Below, one piece after another: positions 1 through 6,862 of a stretch of 13,887 nucleotides of DNA. Origin of the DNA: DASTGO01 sp035719045. GTDB lineage: Bacteria > Actinomycetota > Actinomycetes > Actinomycetales > Kineosporiaceae. The stretch is taken from NCBI GenBank assembly GCA_035719045.1, contig DASTGO010000440.1:1-13887 (forward strand), in the 5' to 3' direction. How positions within the stretch are numbered: position 1 is the stretch's first letter; every line of letters begins with the position of its first letter. Position numbers and translations under genes: made by a program. The notes under the pieces were generated by a model. It was not told the origin of the DNA. It saw nothing but the letters and a program-made list of their open reading frames with translations, and did no database searches.

Positions 1-702
1 GTCCCCGCCCGGGTGCCGGCCGCGCCGATGCCGGTGCCGCCACCGCCGTGGACCTGTCCGGGCAGGCCGGCCCCGGCGGCCGTCCGCACCGCACCCGGCT
101 CCGTCCGCACCGTGGCGCTCACCTTCGACGACGGGCCGAGCCGCTGGACGCCGCAGGTGCTGGACGTCCTGAAGCGGTACCAGGTGTCCGCGACGTTCTT
201 CGTCGTCGGGGTCAACGCCCAACGGGATCCGCAGGCCGTGACGGCGGAGGCGGCGGCCGGGCATCTGGTCGGCAACCACACGTGGACGCACATCACCCCG
301 CCGCCCCGCACCGGCTGGCCGGCGGCGCGGCTGGGCTCGGAACTGGACCGGACGAGTGCCGTGGTGCGGCAGCTGACCGGGGCACGGACCTGCTGGTTCC
401 GCCCGCCTGCAGGGATCCTCGCCGGCGCCGCCGGACCAGCGACGGCCCGGGGGATGGCGGTGGTGGTGTGGTCGGTGGACAGCAAGGACTGGCTGGTCCA
501 GAAGGGCGCACGGGCCGACGGCGGTGGTGCCCTGGCCCGGCGGATCACCGCGCGCGCGACCGTCGCGGACCGCCAGGACCATCCCGTGGTGCTGCTGCAC
601 GACGGGGGTGGCTACCGGGGCGCGACCGCGGCCGCTCTGCCCGCGATCATCGGGTTCTATCGCTCACACGGGTACACGTTCGTCCGGATGGACGGGCACT
701 GA
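1..702 (+). CDS. Polysaccharide deacetylase, NodB homology domain (5' partial)
   Basis: Metal-dependent carbohydrate esterase 4 domain that removes N- or O-acetyl groups from polysaccharides, in an actinomycete most likely peptidoglycan or another cell-wall glycan. The frame is open from base 1, so the true start and probably a signal peptide lie upstream. The first candidate start inside the window is GTG at 13. Counting from it, residues 1-30 are a Pro/Ala-rich linker and the NodB domain fills the rest. Visible motifs are TFDDGP (D39 and D40, base and metal ligand), HTWTH (H89 and H93, metal ligands), RPPAG (R130; families often have RPPYG), the WSVDSKDW segment near 153-160 and LLHDGGG (H196). 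All catalytic positions are present, so it should be active. The family is clear; the substrate is inferred. The stop is at 700-702, and 205 bp follow before the next gene. Confidence 0.9.
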   Translation, partial: VPARVPAAPMPVPPPPWTCPGRPAPAAVRTAPGSVRTVALTFDDGPSRWTPQVLDVLKRYQVSATFFVVGVNAQRDPQAVTAEAAAGHLVGNHTWTHITPPPRTGWPAARLGSELDRTSAVVRQLTGARTCWFRPPAGILAGAAGPATARGMAVVVWSVDSKDWLVQKGARADGGGALARRITARATVADRQDHPVVLLHDGGGYRGATAAALPAIIGFYRSHGYTFVRMDGH

Positions 703-827
703 CCGCGTGCTCGGGAGAGGGTGGGATCCCGCCCGCGGGGATGCCGGCGTCCTCTCTGTGCCACCGAGGTCACCCGGTGTGATGATCGTCGTCCGGACGG
801 TGGTAGGTGGCGACGGTAGGGTGCCGC

Positions 828-846
828 CCGGCCCTCCACAGGCCGG
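828..846 (+). terminator. Possible weak hairpin terminator after the deacetylase gene
   Basis: CCGGCC at 828-833 and GGCCGG at 841-846 form a 6-bp perfect stem with a 7-nt loop. It lies 126 nt past the deacetylase stop and has no T-tract. It could equally be chance structure in GC-rich DNA. The rest of the 703-907 gap shows nothing convincing; TACCGT at 857-862 could be a -10 for the GTPase gene but has no good -35. Confidence 0.25.
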
Positions 847-907
847 CGACAGGCGTTACCGTGACGTTGGGTCGCCTCGTCCGGTGACCTGACGGAACAG
901 GTGGGAG

Positions 908-2722
908 GTGCCGGACGACGTGGACCAGCCCTCCGCGGGGCTCTCCCGCACCACGGGGGGGCAGCCCAGGCCGCCCGACGTGATCCGGGACCTGCGCCGG
1001 GCGCTGCCGCCCGATGGGCCGGCCGCGGCTGCTCCGGCGGAGGAACGGCCCGCGCCGGAGGCCGCGGCAGTGCTCAGCGCCGCGGAACGGTTCCGGCAGG
1101 AGATCGCCGAGCTCACCTTCCCCTACGTGGTCCCTGGGGTGGAGGACGCCCGCAGGATCCGGGACGAGGTCCTGGACCGGCTCGACAACTTCGTGCTCCC
1201 GCGGTTGCGCCGGGTGGACGCCCCGCTGTTGGTGGTCGTCGGTGGCTCCGCGGGCAGTGGGAAGTCCACGCTGACCAATTCGCTGGTCGGTGCCCGGGTC
1301 AGCCCGGAGGGCGTGCTGCGCCCCACCACCCGTACCCCGGTGCTGGCCCACCACCCCCGCGATGCGAGCGCCTTCCTGTCCCGCCGGGTGCTGCCCGGCC
1401 TGGCCCGGACGACGGGGGAGGCCGCGACGGCTCCGGCCGGCGAGCCCGCACCGCCTCCGGCCGAGGCGCCCGCCGAGCTCCGGCTGGTGCCGCACTGGGC
1501 GGTGACTCCCGGCCTGGCGATCATCGACTCCCCGGACCTGAACTCACGGGCGGACGGCAACCGGGAGCTGGCGCGCCAGCTGTTCGGGGTGGCGGACCTG
1601 TGGGTGTTCGTCGCCACCGGGACCGACTACGCCGACGCTGCACCCTGGGACCTGCTCGCCGAGGCGGTGGAGCGGCAGGTGTCCATCGCGGTGGTGCTGA
1701 ACCGGATGCGCGAGTCCGAGGCGATCGAGGTGCGCCGGCACTTCGCCACGATGCTGCGCGACGCGGGGCTCGCCTCGGCGGCCTTCTTCACCCTGCCGGA
1801 GACGGAGCTCGCCGAGGGGCTCCTGCCGTCCTGGCGGATGGTCGCCATGCAGACCTGGCTGGCCCGGCAGGCGGCCGATGTGCAGGCCCGGGAGGGGCAT
1901 GTCCGCCGCGCCGTGGCCGGCACCCTGACCTTCGCCCTGCGCCGCGCCGAGGGGCTGCTGGAGGGCGCGCAGGCGCAGGCCGGCGTGGAACAGCAGTTGC
2001 GCAGCGACGTGCGGACCGCGTTGGGCCGGGCCGGTGAACGACTGGCAGGTCGGATCGCGGACGGTTCGCTGATCGACGCCGAGGTCGAGGCACTCTGGCA
2101 CCGGGTGGCCGGCGACAGCCGTGCAGGGCGCTGGCTGAACCGGGGCACCGGACCGGGAGGACGCCGGGTCGACACCGGGGACGCCACCGAGATCGGGCGC
2201 CGGGTGCAGGCCGCCGCGGCACGTCTGGTCCGTACCGAGGCCCTGGCAGCGCTGGCCCAGCTGGCCGACCGGTGGCACGGGCACGCCGCCGCCGGGAACA
2301 TCAGCGACGGACCGTGGCTGTTCGCGCCCCCGGACGGCTTCGACGACGAGGTGGCCGCGCAGCTGTCGGCCTGGCGGCTGGGGGTCGTGTCCCGCGCCGG
2401 TGGTGGCTCGACGGGGGAGGCGGCCACGGGACCGGCGCTTGCGGTGCTCAGCCTGGCCGTCGGGGCGGATGCCGGCTGGATCGGACCGGTCGCCGTGGGG
2501 CTGGCCGAGTCGGCCCTGAACCGCAGCGAGGTCCGGGGACAGATCCGCAAGGCGGCGGAGGACCTGCGGGCCCGGTTCCACGGGCTCCTGGTCCGCGCCC
2601 TGGAACGACCGCAGGGCATGCTCGACGAGATCGGGATGGGTCCGGGACGCCCGCAGCGGCTGACCGCCGCGGCGAACGGTCTCGCGGAGGCGCTCACGGC
2701 CAACCGTGCGGCCTTCCGGTGA
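908..2722 (+). CDS. Dynamin-like / YfjP-family GTPase
   Basis: A 604-residue P-loop GTPase of the type found in bacterial dynamin-like and YfjP families, which usually work at the cytoplasmic membrane. Visible elements: a low-complexity N-terminus (1-60), a helical stretch (60-105), Walker A/G1 GGSAGSGKST at 112-121, a G2-like RPTTRTP at 138-144, G3 as IIDSPD (D207, with D210 replacing the usual Gly) and a degenerate G4 LNRM around 264-267. A long helical region follows. A hydrophobic segment at about 508-536 is probably a membrane insert, and a helical tail runs to the end. GTG at 908 overlaps a GGGAGG sequence, which is too close for a good ribosome site. In-frame GTG at 980 is an alternative start. 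The family is secure from the P-loop and layout; the cellular role is unknown. Only one such gene is visible, although dynamin-like genes often occur in pairs. Confidence 0.8.
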   Translation: MPDDVDQPSAGLSRTTGGQPRPPDVIRDLRRALPPDGPAAAAPAEERPAPEAAAVLSAAERFRQEIAELTFPYVVPGVEDARRIRDEVLDRLDNFVLPRLRRVDAPLLVVVGGSAGSGKSTLTNSLVGARVSPEGVLRPTTRTPVLAHHPRDASAFLSRRVLPGLARTTGEAATAPAGEPAPPPAEAPAELRLVPHWAVTPGLAIIDSPDLNSRADGNRELARQLFGVADLWVFVATGTDYADAAPWDLLAEAVERQVSIAVVLNRMRESEAIEVRRHFATMLRDAGLASAAFFTLPETELAEGLLPSWRMVAMQTWLARQAADVQAREGHVRRAVAGTLTFALRRAEGLLEGAQAQAGVEQQLRSDVRTALGRAGERLAGRIADGSLIDAEVEALWHRVAGDSRAGRWLNRGTGPGGRRVDTGDATEIGRRVQAAAARLVRTEALAALAQLADRWHGHAAAGNISDGPWLFAPPDGFDDEVAAQLSAWRLGVVSRAGGGSTGEAATGPALAVLSLAVGADAGWIGPVAVGLAESALNRSEVRGQIRKAAEDLRARFHGLLVRALERPQGMLDEIGMGPGRPQRLTAAANGLAEALTANRAAFR

Positions 2723-2754
2723 CCGGCGAGACATGTGACGCATCGTCGAACTCG

Positions 2755-2782
2755 TTGCTGTCAGTGGCGATGGGAGTAGCGT
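2755..2782 (+). promoter_or_regulatory. Sigma-70-type promoter giving a probably leaderless transcript
   Basis: TTGCTG (2755-2760) and TAGCGT (2777-2782) are separated by 16 bp. The ATG of the next gene begins 7 nt after the -10 box, just where transcription should start. No ribosome site lies at a proper distance. Leaderless mRNAs are common in actinobacteria, so the small gene probably has its own promoter inside the 67-bp gap after the GTPase gene. Confidence 0.6.
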
Positions 2783-2789
2783 CGGCGAC

Positions 2790-3002
2790 ATGGGTTCCAC
2801 CGTCGACGATGACGACAAGGACTCCTTCGGCCTGCGCTGCGAGTGGGAGCCAGGCGGCTTCCTCGTTCTCGCGGGCGAAGCGGTCAATGACCTGACCCCC
2901 CAGGAATCCCGCCAGCTCGAGCTCTACCTGCGGGCCTTCGTCCGGGGGAGGGTGGAGGAGATCCGGGCCCGCCGGGTCGAACAGTTGGCCGCCCTGCGCT
3001 GA
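2790..3002 (+). CDS. Small hypothetical protein, 70 aa
   Basis: I do not recognise a named family. The product is a soluble, charged protein. An acidic N-terminus (DDDDKD) precedes a short strand-like segment (CEWEPGGFLVLAGEAV). A helical, Arg/Glu-rich C-terminal half follows (residues about 35-70) that could form a short coiled coil or dimer. It has no membrane segment, signal peptide or metal motif. ATG at 2790 is chosen because a TTGCTG/TAGCGT promoter ends 7 nt before it and the gene reads as leaderless. Codon use is normal high-GC. It ends 25 bp before the convergent Crp-type gene, and that gap holds no obvious terminator. Function unknown; existence as a gene is likely. Confidence 0.65.
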   Translation: MGSTVDDDDKDSFGLRCEWEPGGFLVLAGEAVNDLTPQESRQLELYLRAFVRGRVEEIRARRVEQLAALR

Positions 3003-3027
3003 ACCCTGCCCGTCCCGGTCGGAGCAG

Positions 3028-3735
3028 TCACACCGGCAGACGACCGTCCGGGCTCACCAGGTGGGCCCGGCGGCGGAGCCGGTCGAGGTTGGTGACCGTG
3101 ACGCCGCGCTGCTCCAGCCGCAGCCAGCCCCGCGCGCCGAAGTCGGACAGCGCCTTGTTCACCGCCTCCCGGGAGGCGCCGACCAGTTGCGCGAGTTCCT
3201 CCTGGGTCAGCCCGTGACAGACCCGCGTCCCCCTGACGGTCGGTTCGCCGAACCGGGCGGTGAGGTCGACCAGGGCGCGGGCCACCCGCCCCGGCACGTC
3301 TCGGAAGGCCAGTTCTGACAACAGTTCGTTGGCGTTGCGCAGCCTGCGCGCCATCACCTGCATCAGGGTGGTGACCACCTCGGGGTTGGCGGCGATGACC
3401 AGGTCCACGTCGGGGCGGGAGATCACCGCGACGGTGCCGTCGCAGAGCGCGGTCGCCGTCGCCGCCCGGGGCGTGCCCTCGAGCAGGCAGGTCTCCCCGA
3501 AGATCTCGCCCGCAGCCACCACGGCGAGCACCCGCTCGCGTTCCCCGGCCACCGTGCGGGTCAGTTTCACCTTGCCGCTGACCAGCAACTGGAGATCCTC
3601 GGCGGGGTCGTCCTGGGCGAAGAGGACCTCACCTCGCGGATGGCGGGTGATCGCGACCCGGGAGAGCACCTGGGCTGCGGTCTGCTCGTCGAGGGCGGAG
3701 AGCAGGGCGGACCGACGGACGGTGTCGAGCTCCAC
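3028..3735 (-). CDS. Crp/Fnr-family transcriptional regulator
   Basis: A 235-residue cyclic-nucleotide-binding-type regulator, about the usual length for the family. Residues about 8-125 form the effector-binding beta roll, with the phosphate-binding cassette FGETCLLEGTPRAATA (E81, R90). A long dimerisation helix spans about 115-145. A C-terminal winged helix-turn-helix follows (LTQEELAQLVGASREAVNKAL, about 176-196). There are no N-terminal cysteines for an Fnr-type Fe-S cluster. The cassette keeps the Glu and Arg typical of cAMP-binding members, but the ligand cannot be proved by eye. The start is GTG at 3735, preceded by GAGGAGGT at ideal spacing. The frame runs open to 3849, but the extra residues look non-coding. 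A TATAGT box at 3821-3826 lies upstream. It could act on itself or on the divergent membrane gene, but this is inference. Confidence 0.9.
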   Translation of the reverse strand: MELDTVRRSALLSALDEQTAAQVLSRVAITRHPRGEVLFAQDDPAEDLQLLVSGKVKLTRTVAGERERVLAVVAAGEIFGETCLLEGTPRAATATALCDGTVAVISRPDVDLVIAANPEVVTTLMQVMARRLRNANELLSELAFRDVPGRVARALVDLTARFGEPTVRGTRVCHGLTQEELAQLVGASREAVNKALSDFGARGWLRLEQRGVTVTNLDRLRRRAHLVSPDGRLPV

Positions 3736-3820
3736 GTGACCTCCTCGAGGGAGCACGTCCGTGGGACCGAAGGGCCGGTTCGGGTCAGGCGGACGGTCTG
3801 TGACGGTGTGGAATCGGGTC

Positions 3821-3826
3821 ACTATA
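3821..3826 (-). promoter_or_regulatory. Probable -10 box of the Crp-type gene
   Basis: Read on the minus strand the sequence is TATAGT, close to the TATAAT consensus and a rare AT-rich hexamer here. The -35 region (near 3843-3850, TGTGTC/TGTCAG) is poor, so an activator may be needed. The predicted leader is about 80 nt. GTGAC/GTCAC arms at 3800-3804 and 3818-3822 lie over the expected start of transcription. Confidence 0.45.
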
Positions 3827-3920
3827 CGGGGGCGGACGCGACCTGACACAGACCTGGACTGGTGGGCGGAACGGCGAGCACGCTTCGTGGTTCGGTGACC
3901 ACGGTGACGGCACCATCGCC

Positions 3921-3948
3921 CGGTCGGCGGTCGGCGGTCGGCGGTCGG
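3921..3948. repeat. Tandem repeat, four exact copies of CGGTCGG
   Basis: Four perfect 7-bp units run head to tail in the intergenic region between the divergent Crp-type and YiaA-type genes. The copy number may vary between strains by slippage. No function is evident. Confidence 0.9.
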
Positions 3949-3984
3949 CGGACCCCGCGGGCCGCACCGGCCGCCCAGGAGGTC

Positions 3985-4037
3985 TCGCGGGCGTACTCAC
4001 TCGCGGGCGTACTCAACGGACTGCGTCGGCGTACTCA
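3985..4037. repeat. Three-copy direct repeat containing GCGTACTCA
   Basis: TCGCGGGCGTACTCA occurs at 3985-3999 and again at 4001-4015. A shorter copy, CGGCGTACTCA, lies at 4027-4037. The cores start at 3991, 4007 and 4029, so spacing is 16 and 22 bp. The array ends just before a candidate -35 box for the membrane protein gene. It looks like a multi-site operator or a slippage product. Confidence 0.75.
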
Positions 4038-4038
4038 G

Positions 4039-4066
4039 GTGACGGGTCGCGCATCCCGCCTAGGGT
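4039..4066 (+). promoter_or_regulatory. Candidate promoter of the YiaA/YiaB-type gene
   Basis: GTGACG (4039-4044) and TAGGGT (4061-4066) are 16 bp apart. The -35 matches TTGACA at four positions. The leader to the ATG at 4144 would be about 70 nt. Confidence 0.4.
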
Positions 4067-4143
4067 TCCGGTCGTCCCGCCCGGCCGACCGTCGCCGGGG
4101 GCACATGAACACCGCATCCGGCCGTCCGATCGGGGAGCCCCGC

Positions 4144-4614
4144 ATGACACCGCAGACCGCCACCGCCACCGCCACCGCCAAGCCGACCGGCGCCTTCGTC
4201 GCCGCCGCATGGGCCGCCATGCTGCTCGGCGGCACCTCGTTCGTCGTCGGTCTGTGGAACGCCCAGATGTCGCTCAGCGAGAAGGGCTACTACCTGACCA
4301 TCCTGCTGTACGGGCTCTTCTCCGCGGTCTCCCTGCAGAAGTCGGTACGCGACCAGTTGGAGGGGATCCGGGTCAGCGGGATCTACTTCGGGCTGTGCTG
4401 GGTCTCGGTCGCGGCCGCGCTCCTCCTGCTCACCGTGGGGCTCTGGAACGCGGCACTCGCCTTGAGCGAGAAGGGTTTCTACGGGATGTCCTTCGCCCTG
4501 AGCCTGTTCGCGGCCGTCGCCGTGCAGAAGAACGTCCGGGACCTGGCGGCCGCGCAGCCGGACTCGGCCGAGGAACCGCCGGCATGGCTGCGGTCCCCCG
4601 AGGCGCGCAACTGA
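4144..4614 (+). CDS. YiaA/YiaB family inner membrane protein
   Basis: A 156-residue membrane protein made of two tandem YiaAB two-helix units. Four transmembrane helices are predicted at about 17-37, 47-64, 78-100 and 109-127. The two halves are plainly duplicated: VGLWNAQMSLSEKGYY with LQKSVRDQ (35-71), and VGLWNAALALSEKGFY with VQKNVRDL (98-134). The function of the family is not established. ATG at 4144 is chosen because GGGAG lies 6 nt before it. In-frame ATG at 4105 would add 13 residues and has a weaker ribosome site. The start of the coding region carries four copies of the hexamer ACCGCC (4156-4179), giving a Thr-Ala run. It is divergent from the Crp-type gene, which makes that regulator a candidate controller (inferred). 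Confidence 0.88.
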   Translation: MTPQTATATATAKPTGAFVAAAWAAMLLGGTSFVVGLWNAQMSLSEKGYYLTILLYGLFSAVSLQKSVRDQLEGIRVSGIYFGLCWVSVAAALLLLTVGLWNAALALSEKGFYGMSFALSLFAAVAVQKNVRDLAAAQPDSAEEPPAWLRSPEARN

Positions 4615-4703
4615 ATGCGGGCGGGTACGGGACCGGCCGAACGGGACAGGCAACGCCGCCGTCCTGCCGCTCGGGACACCGACCGCCCCGGGAGCGGACG
4701 TCG

Positions 4704-4737
4704 CGGGACCGGACATCACGCCGGTCGTCCGGTCCCG
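4704..4737. terminator. Bidirectional hairpin terminator
   Basis: CGGGACCGGAC at 4704-4714 pairs perfectly with GTCCGGTCCCG at 4727-4737, an 11-bp stem with a 12-nt loop and no T-tract. It sits between the stops of two convergent genes (4614 plus, 4746 minus), where a two-way terminator is expected. Confidence 0.7.
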
Positions 4738-4745
4738 GGAACGGC

Positions 4746-5726
4746 TCAGGAACTCTGCTGCGGCAACCACTTCTGCCACACCGGGCGGTGCGTGTCCAAC
4801 CAGCGCTTGGCCGCCTGGTCGGCCGGCATCTTGCGGTCGGTCATGTCCCCGGCCACCTGGTTCTGGTCGTCATTGGTCCACTGGAAGTTCTGGATCAGCG
4901 CGGCCGCGGGGCTTCCGGAGTAGGCGAACTTCCGGTTCTCGATCTTGTCCAGGTCGTAGGGCTGGTAGTCGCAGGCCACCGTCTTGGGATCGGCGTCGCA
5001 GCCCGGGGTGTAGGCCGGCAACGAGATGTGTACGAGCTTGATCTCCGACAGCAGCCACTGCGGGGAGTAGAAGTAGCCCAGCAGCGGCTTGCGGTTGCGC
5101 TCGGCGTCCCGGAAGGCGGCGATGAGCGCGTCCTCCGACCCCGCGTACACCACGGTGAAGTCGAGGCCGAGGTTCTTCACCAGCGCGGCGTCGTTCGTGA
5201 CGTACGTCGGGTCGCCGTCCAGCAGCTGGCCCTTCCCTGCGGACTGCTTGGTGGCGAACATGTCCGCGTACTTGTTGAGGTTGCGGTAGTCGGTGATGTC
5301 GGGGAACTCCTTGGCCATCCACGGCGGGACATACCAGCCGATGATGCCCTTGTTCCCGGTCAGCCCCGCCTCGACGGCCACCTTCTGCTCGTCGATGTAC
5401 AGCTTCCTCAGGTCGTCGTGCCCCCAGTTCTCCAGGATCGCGTCGACCTGCCCGGCGGCCAGGTGCTTCCAGGAGTCGGTCTCCGCCTCGGCCTTCTGCA
5501 CCACGGTGCAGCCGAGCTCCGTGCGCAGCAGGTAGCTGATGACGGCCACGTCGGCGGAGTACCCGACCCAGGGGTTGACGGCGAGGGTGACGGTGCCGCA
5601 CTTGGTGGGTTTCAGTCCCGGCGCGGGCGCCAGCGCGGGCGCAGGTGTCGCGCAGGCACTCAGCAGGAGAACGCCGGCGGCGGCTACGACGGTGGCCCGG
5701 ATCCTGCGGCGGACGGCGGCTGTCAC
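4746..5726 (-). CDS. Glycine betaine/choline-type ABC transporter substrate-binding lipoprotein (OpuAC/ProX family)
   Basis: Extracytoplasmic binding protein expected to capture quaternary amines such as glycine betaine for an ABC importer; 326 residues. The N-terminus has an Arg-rich region, a hydrophobic core and the lipobox LLSAC, so C25 should be lipid-modified. The OpuAC domain starts near 43. Motifs visible: NPWVGY (W53), ENWGHDDL (W101), GWYVPPW (131-136) and GYFYSPQW (218-224), which supply aromatic residues for a cation cage. Four further cysteines (43, 73, 243, 252) may form disulfides. GTG at 5726 is chosen because GGAAGGA lies upstream and the signal sequence follows directly; the longer open frame overlaps cvnD. 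It starts 46 bp after the cvnD stop on the same strand, and a hairpin at 4704-4737 closes the unit. No permease or ATPase gene is in the window. The exact ligand is inferred. Confidence 0.9.
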   Translation of the reverse strand: MTAAVRRRIRATVVAAAGVLLLSACATPAPALAPAPGLKPTKCGTVTLAVNPWVGYSADVAVISYLLRTELGCTVVQKAEAETDSWKHLAAGQVDAILENWGHDDLRKLYIDEQKVAVEAGLTGNKGIIGWYVPPWMAKEFPDITDYRNLNKYADMFATKQSAGKGQLLDGDPTYVTNDAALVKNLGLDFTVVYAGSEDALIAAFRDAERNRKPLLGYFYSPQWLLSEIKLVHISLPAYTPGCDADPKTVACDYQPYDLDKIENRKFAYSGSPAAALIQNFQWTNDDQNQVAGDMTDRKMPADQAAKRWLDTHRPVWQKWLPQQSS

Positions 5727-5772
5727 GACGGTTCCTTCCGTGCGGGGATCTGTACGGGGCGGACGGCGCAGG

Positions 5773-6369
5773 TCACCGGGTGGCCATCTGACCGAGTTCG
5801 GCCAGCCGGCGGGCCAGCACCTCCTCGGTGAGGGCGACCAGCACCGCCTTGACGGACTCGCGCCGCCGGGCGTCACACTCCAGCACGGGCACGTCCGGGA
5901 CGACGCCGAGGGCCTCGCGGATCTCGCCCAGGTCGAACCGGCGGGTGCCCTCGAAGACGTTCACCGCGACGAGGAAGGCCACGTTGTGCTCCTCGAAGTA
6001 GTCGATGGCCGGGAAGCAGTCCTCGATCCGGTTGGTGTCGAGCAGGACCACGGCTCCCAGGGCGCCCTCCACGAGGTCGTCCCAGAGGAAGGCGTACCGG
6101 TCCTGGCCGGGGGTGCCGAACAGGTACAGCCGCAGGGACTCGTCCAGGCTGATCCGGCCGAAGTCGAGGGCGACCGTGGTGGTCACCTTGCCCGGGATCG
6201 TGGTGCGGTCGTCGACGCCGATCGACTGCGAGGTCATGTCCGCCTCGGTGAGCAGAGGCTCGATCTCGGAGATCGCACCGACGAAGGTCGTCTTGCCGAC
6301 GCCGAACCCGCCGCTGATGACGATCTTCACGGACACCGGTGACGAGGTGGGGCTATAGGGCGCGGACAC
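5773..6369 (-). CDS. cvnD: Conservon small GTPase, CvnD-like
   Basis: Ras/MglA-like small GTPase of 198 residues, the last member of the four-gene conservon. It binds GTP and probably cycles with the roadblock protein CvnB at the membrane under the histidine kinase. Motifs: Walker A GGFGVGKTT (20-28), switch I region with conserved Thr near 57-65, and Walker B/switch II LFGTPGQDR (83-91). The usual NKxD specificity motif is replaced by VNVF (136-139), and ECDAR (164-168) stands at the G5 position. This deviation is common to my knowledge in CvnD-type proteins. The GTG start at 6369 gives a 17-bp overlap with cvnC, suggesting translational coupling. In-frame GTGs a few codons later (VSVKIV region) are possible alternatives. 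Confidence 0.92.
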   Translation of the reverse strand: MSAPYSPTSSPVSVKIVISGGFGVGKTTFVGAISEIEPLLTEADMTSQSIGVDDRTTIPGKVTTTVALDFGRISLDESLRLYLFGTPGQDRYAFLWDDLVEGALGAVVLLDTNRIEDCFPAIDYFEEHNVAFLVAVNVFEGTRRFDLGEIREALGVVPDVPVLECDARRRESVKAVLVALTEEVLARRLAELGQMATR

Positions 6370-6862
6370 GGTCCCGGATCCTCTCGATCAGCTGAACCGA
6401 CAACTCCTCGCGCTGCACGAGGGTGACGAGGTCGTCCGCCATGAGATCGGACACGAGCACCCTGGCGACTCCGAGGGGGACGTGCAAGGCAGCGGCGAGC
6501 TCGGCGACGGAGATCGGTCGCTGGCACAGCTCGACGATCTGCCGGGCCTCGAACCGCAGGTTGCCGCGCAGGGCATCGGGACGGGCCTGGATGAGCGCCT
6601 CGACCCGCAGCCCCTCCCGCGCCGGACGGGTCCGGCCGCCGGTGAGCAGGAACGGGCGGATCACCAGGTCTTCGGCGGCGTCGTCCTCGAACCCGGACAG
6701 GTCGATGGACCCGCTGCCGTCATCTGGGGGTCCGGCATGCCGGGCACCCGGGGCAGGGCGGTGGGACCCCGCACCAGGGGTTGTCGCCTCGGGCTGCTGC
6801 CAGGGCGGGATCATCCGCGGGTCCGGCGGTCGCGGCCGGGCGCCGTCCCACGACTCGCTCAC
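6353..6862 (-). CDS. cvnC: Conservon DUF742 protein, CvnC-like
   Basis: DUF742 protein of 169 residues and third gene of the conservon. The first 60 residues are Pro/Gly-rich and probably disordered. The core begins at VIRPFLLTGGRTRP (about 66-79), the signature of the family. A winged-helix-like region follows (ISVAELAAALHVPLGVARVLVSDLMADDLV, about 115-145), resembling a helix-turn-helix. Whether CvnC binds DNA or only partner proteins is not settled. Its GTG start overlaps the cvnB stop by 4 bp (GTGA), and its end overlaps the start of cvnD, so the genes are likely co-translated. CvnC is known as an accessory of the CvnA/B/D complex in Streptomyces. Confidence 0.92.
   Translation of the reverse strand: MSESWDGARPRPPDPRMIPPWQQPEATTPGAGSHRPAPGARHAGPPDDGSGSIDLSGFEDDAAEDLVIRPFLLTGGRTRPAREGLRVEALIQARPDALRGNLRFEARQIVELCQRPISVAELAAALHVPLGVARVLVSDLMADDLVTLVQREELSVQLIERIRDRVRAL

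Noticed and set aside
3736..3849. Longer Crp-type protein starting at 3849
   Set aside because: It would extend past the predicted -10 box and lacks a ribosome site, whereas GTG 3735 has an ideal one and gives the normal family length.
3921..4037. CRISPR-like array
   Set aside because: Repeats are too short and directly adjacent, without unique spacers, and there are no cas genes.
4209..5831. Long plus-strand open frame across the YiaA-type and lipoprotein genes
   Set aside because: It is a shadow frame caused by high GC. Its translation is low-complexity and the lipoprotein on the minus strand has clear family motifs.
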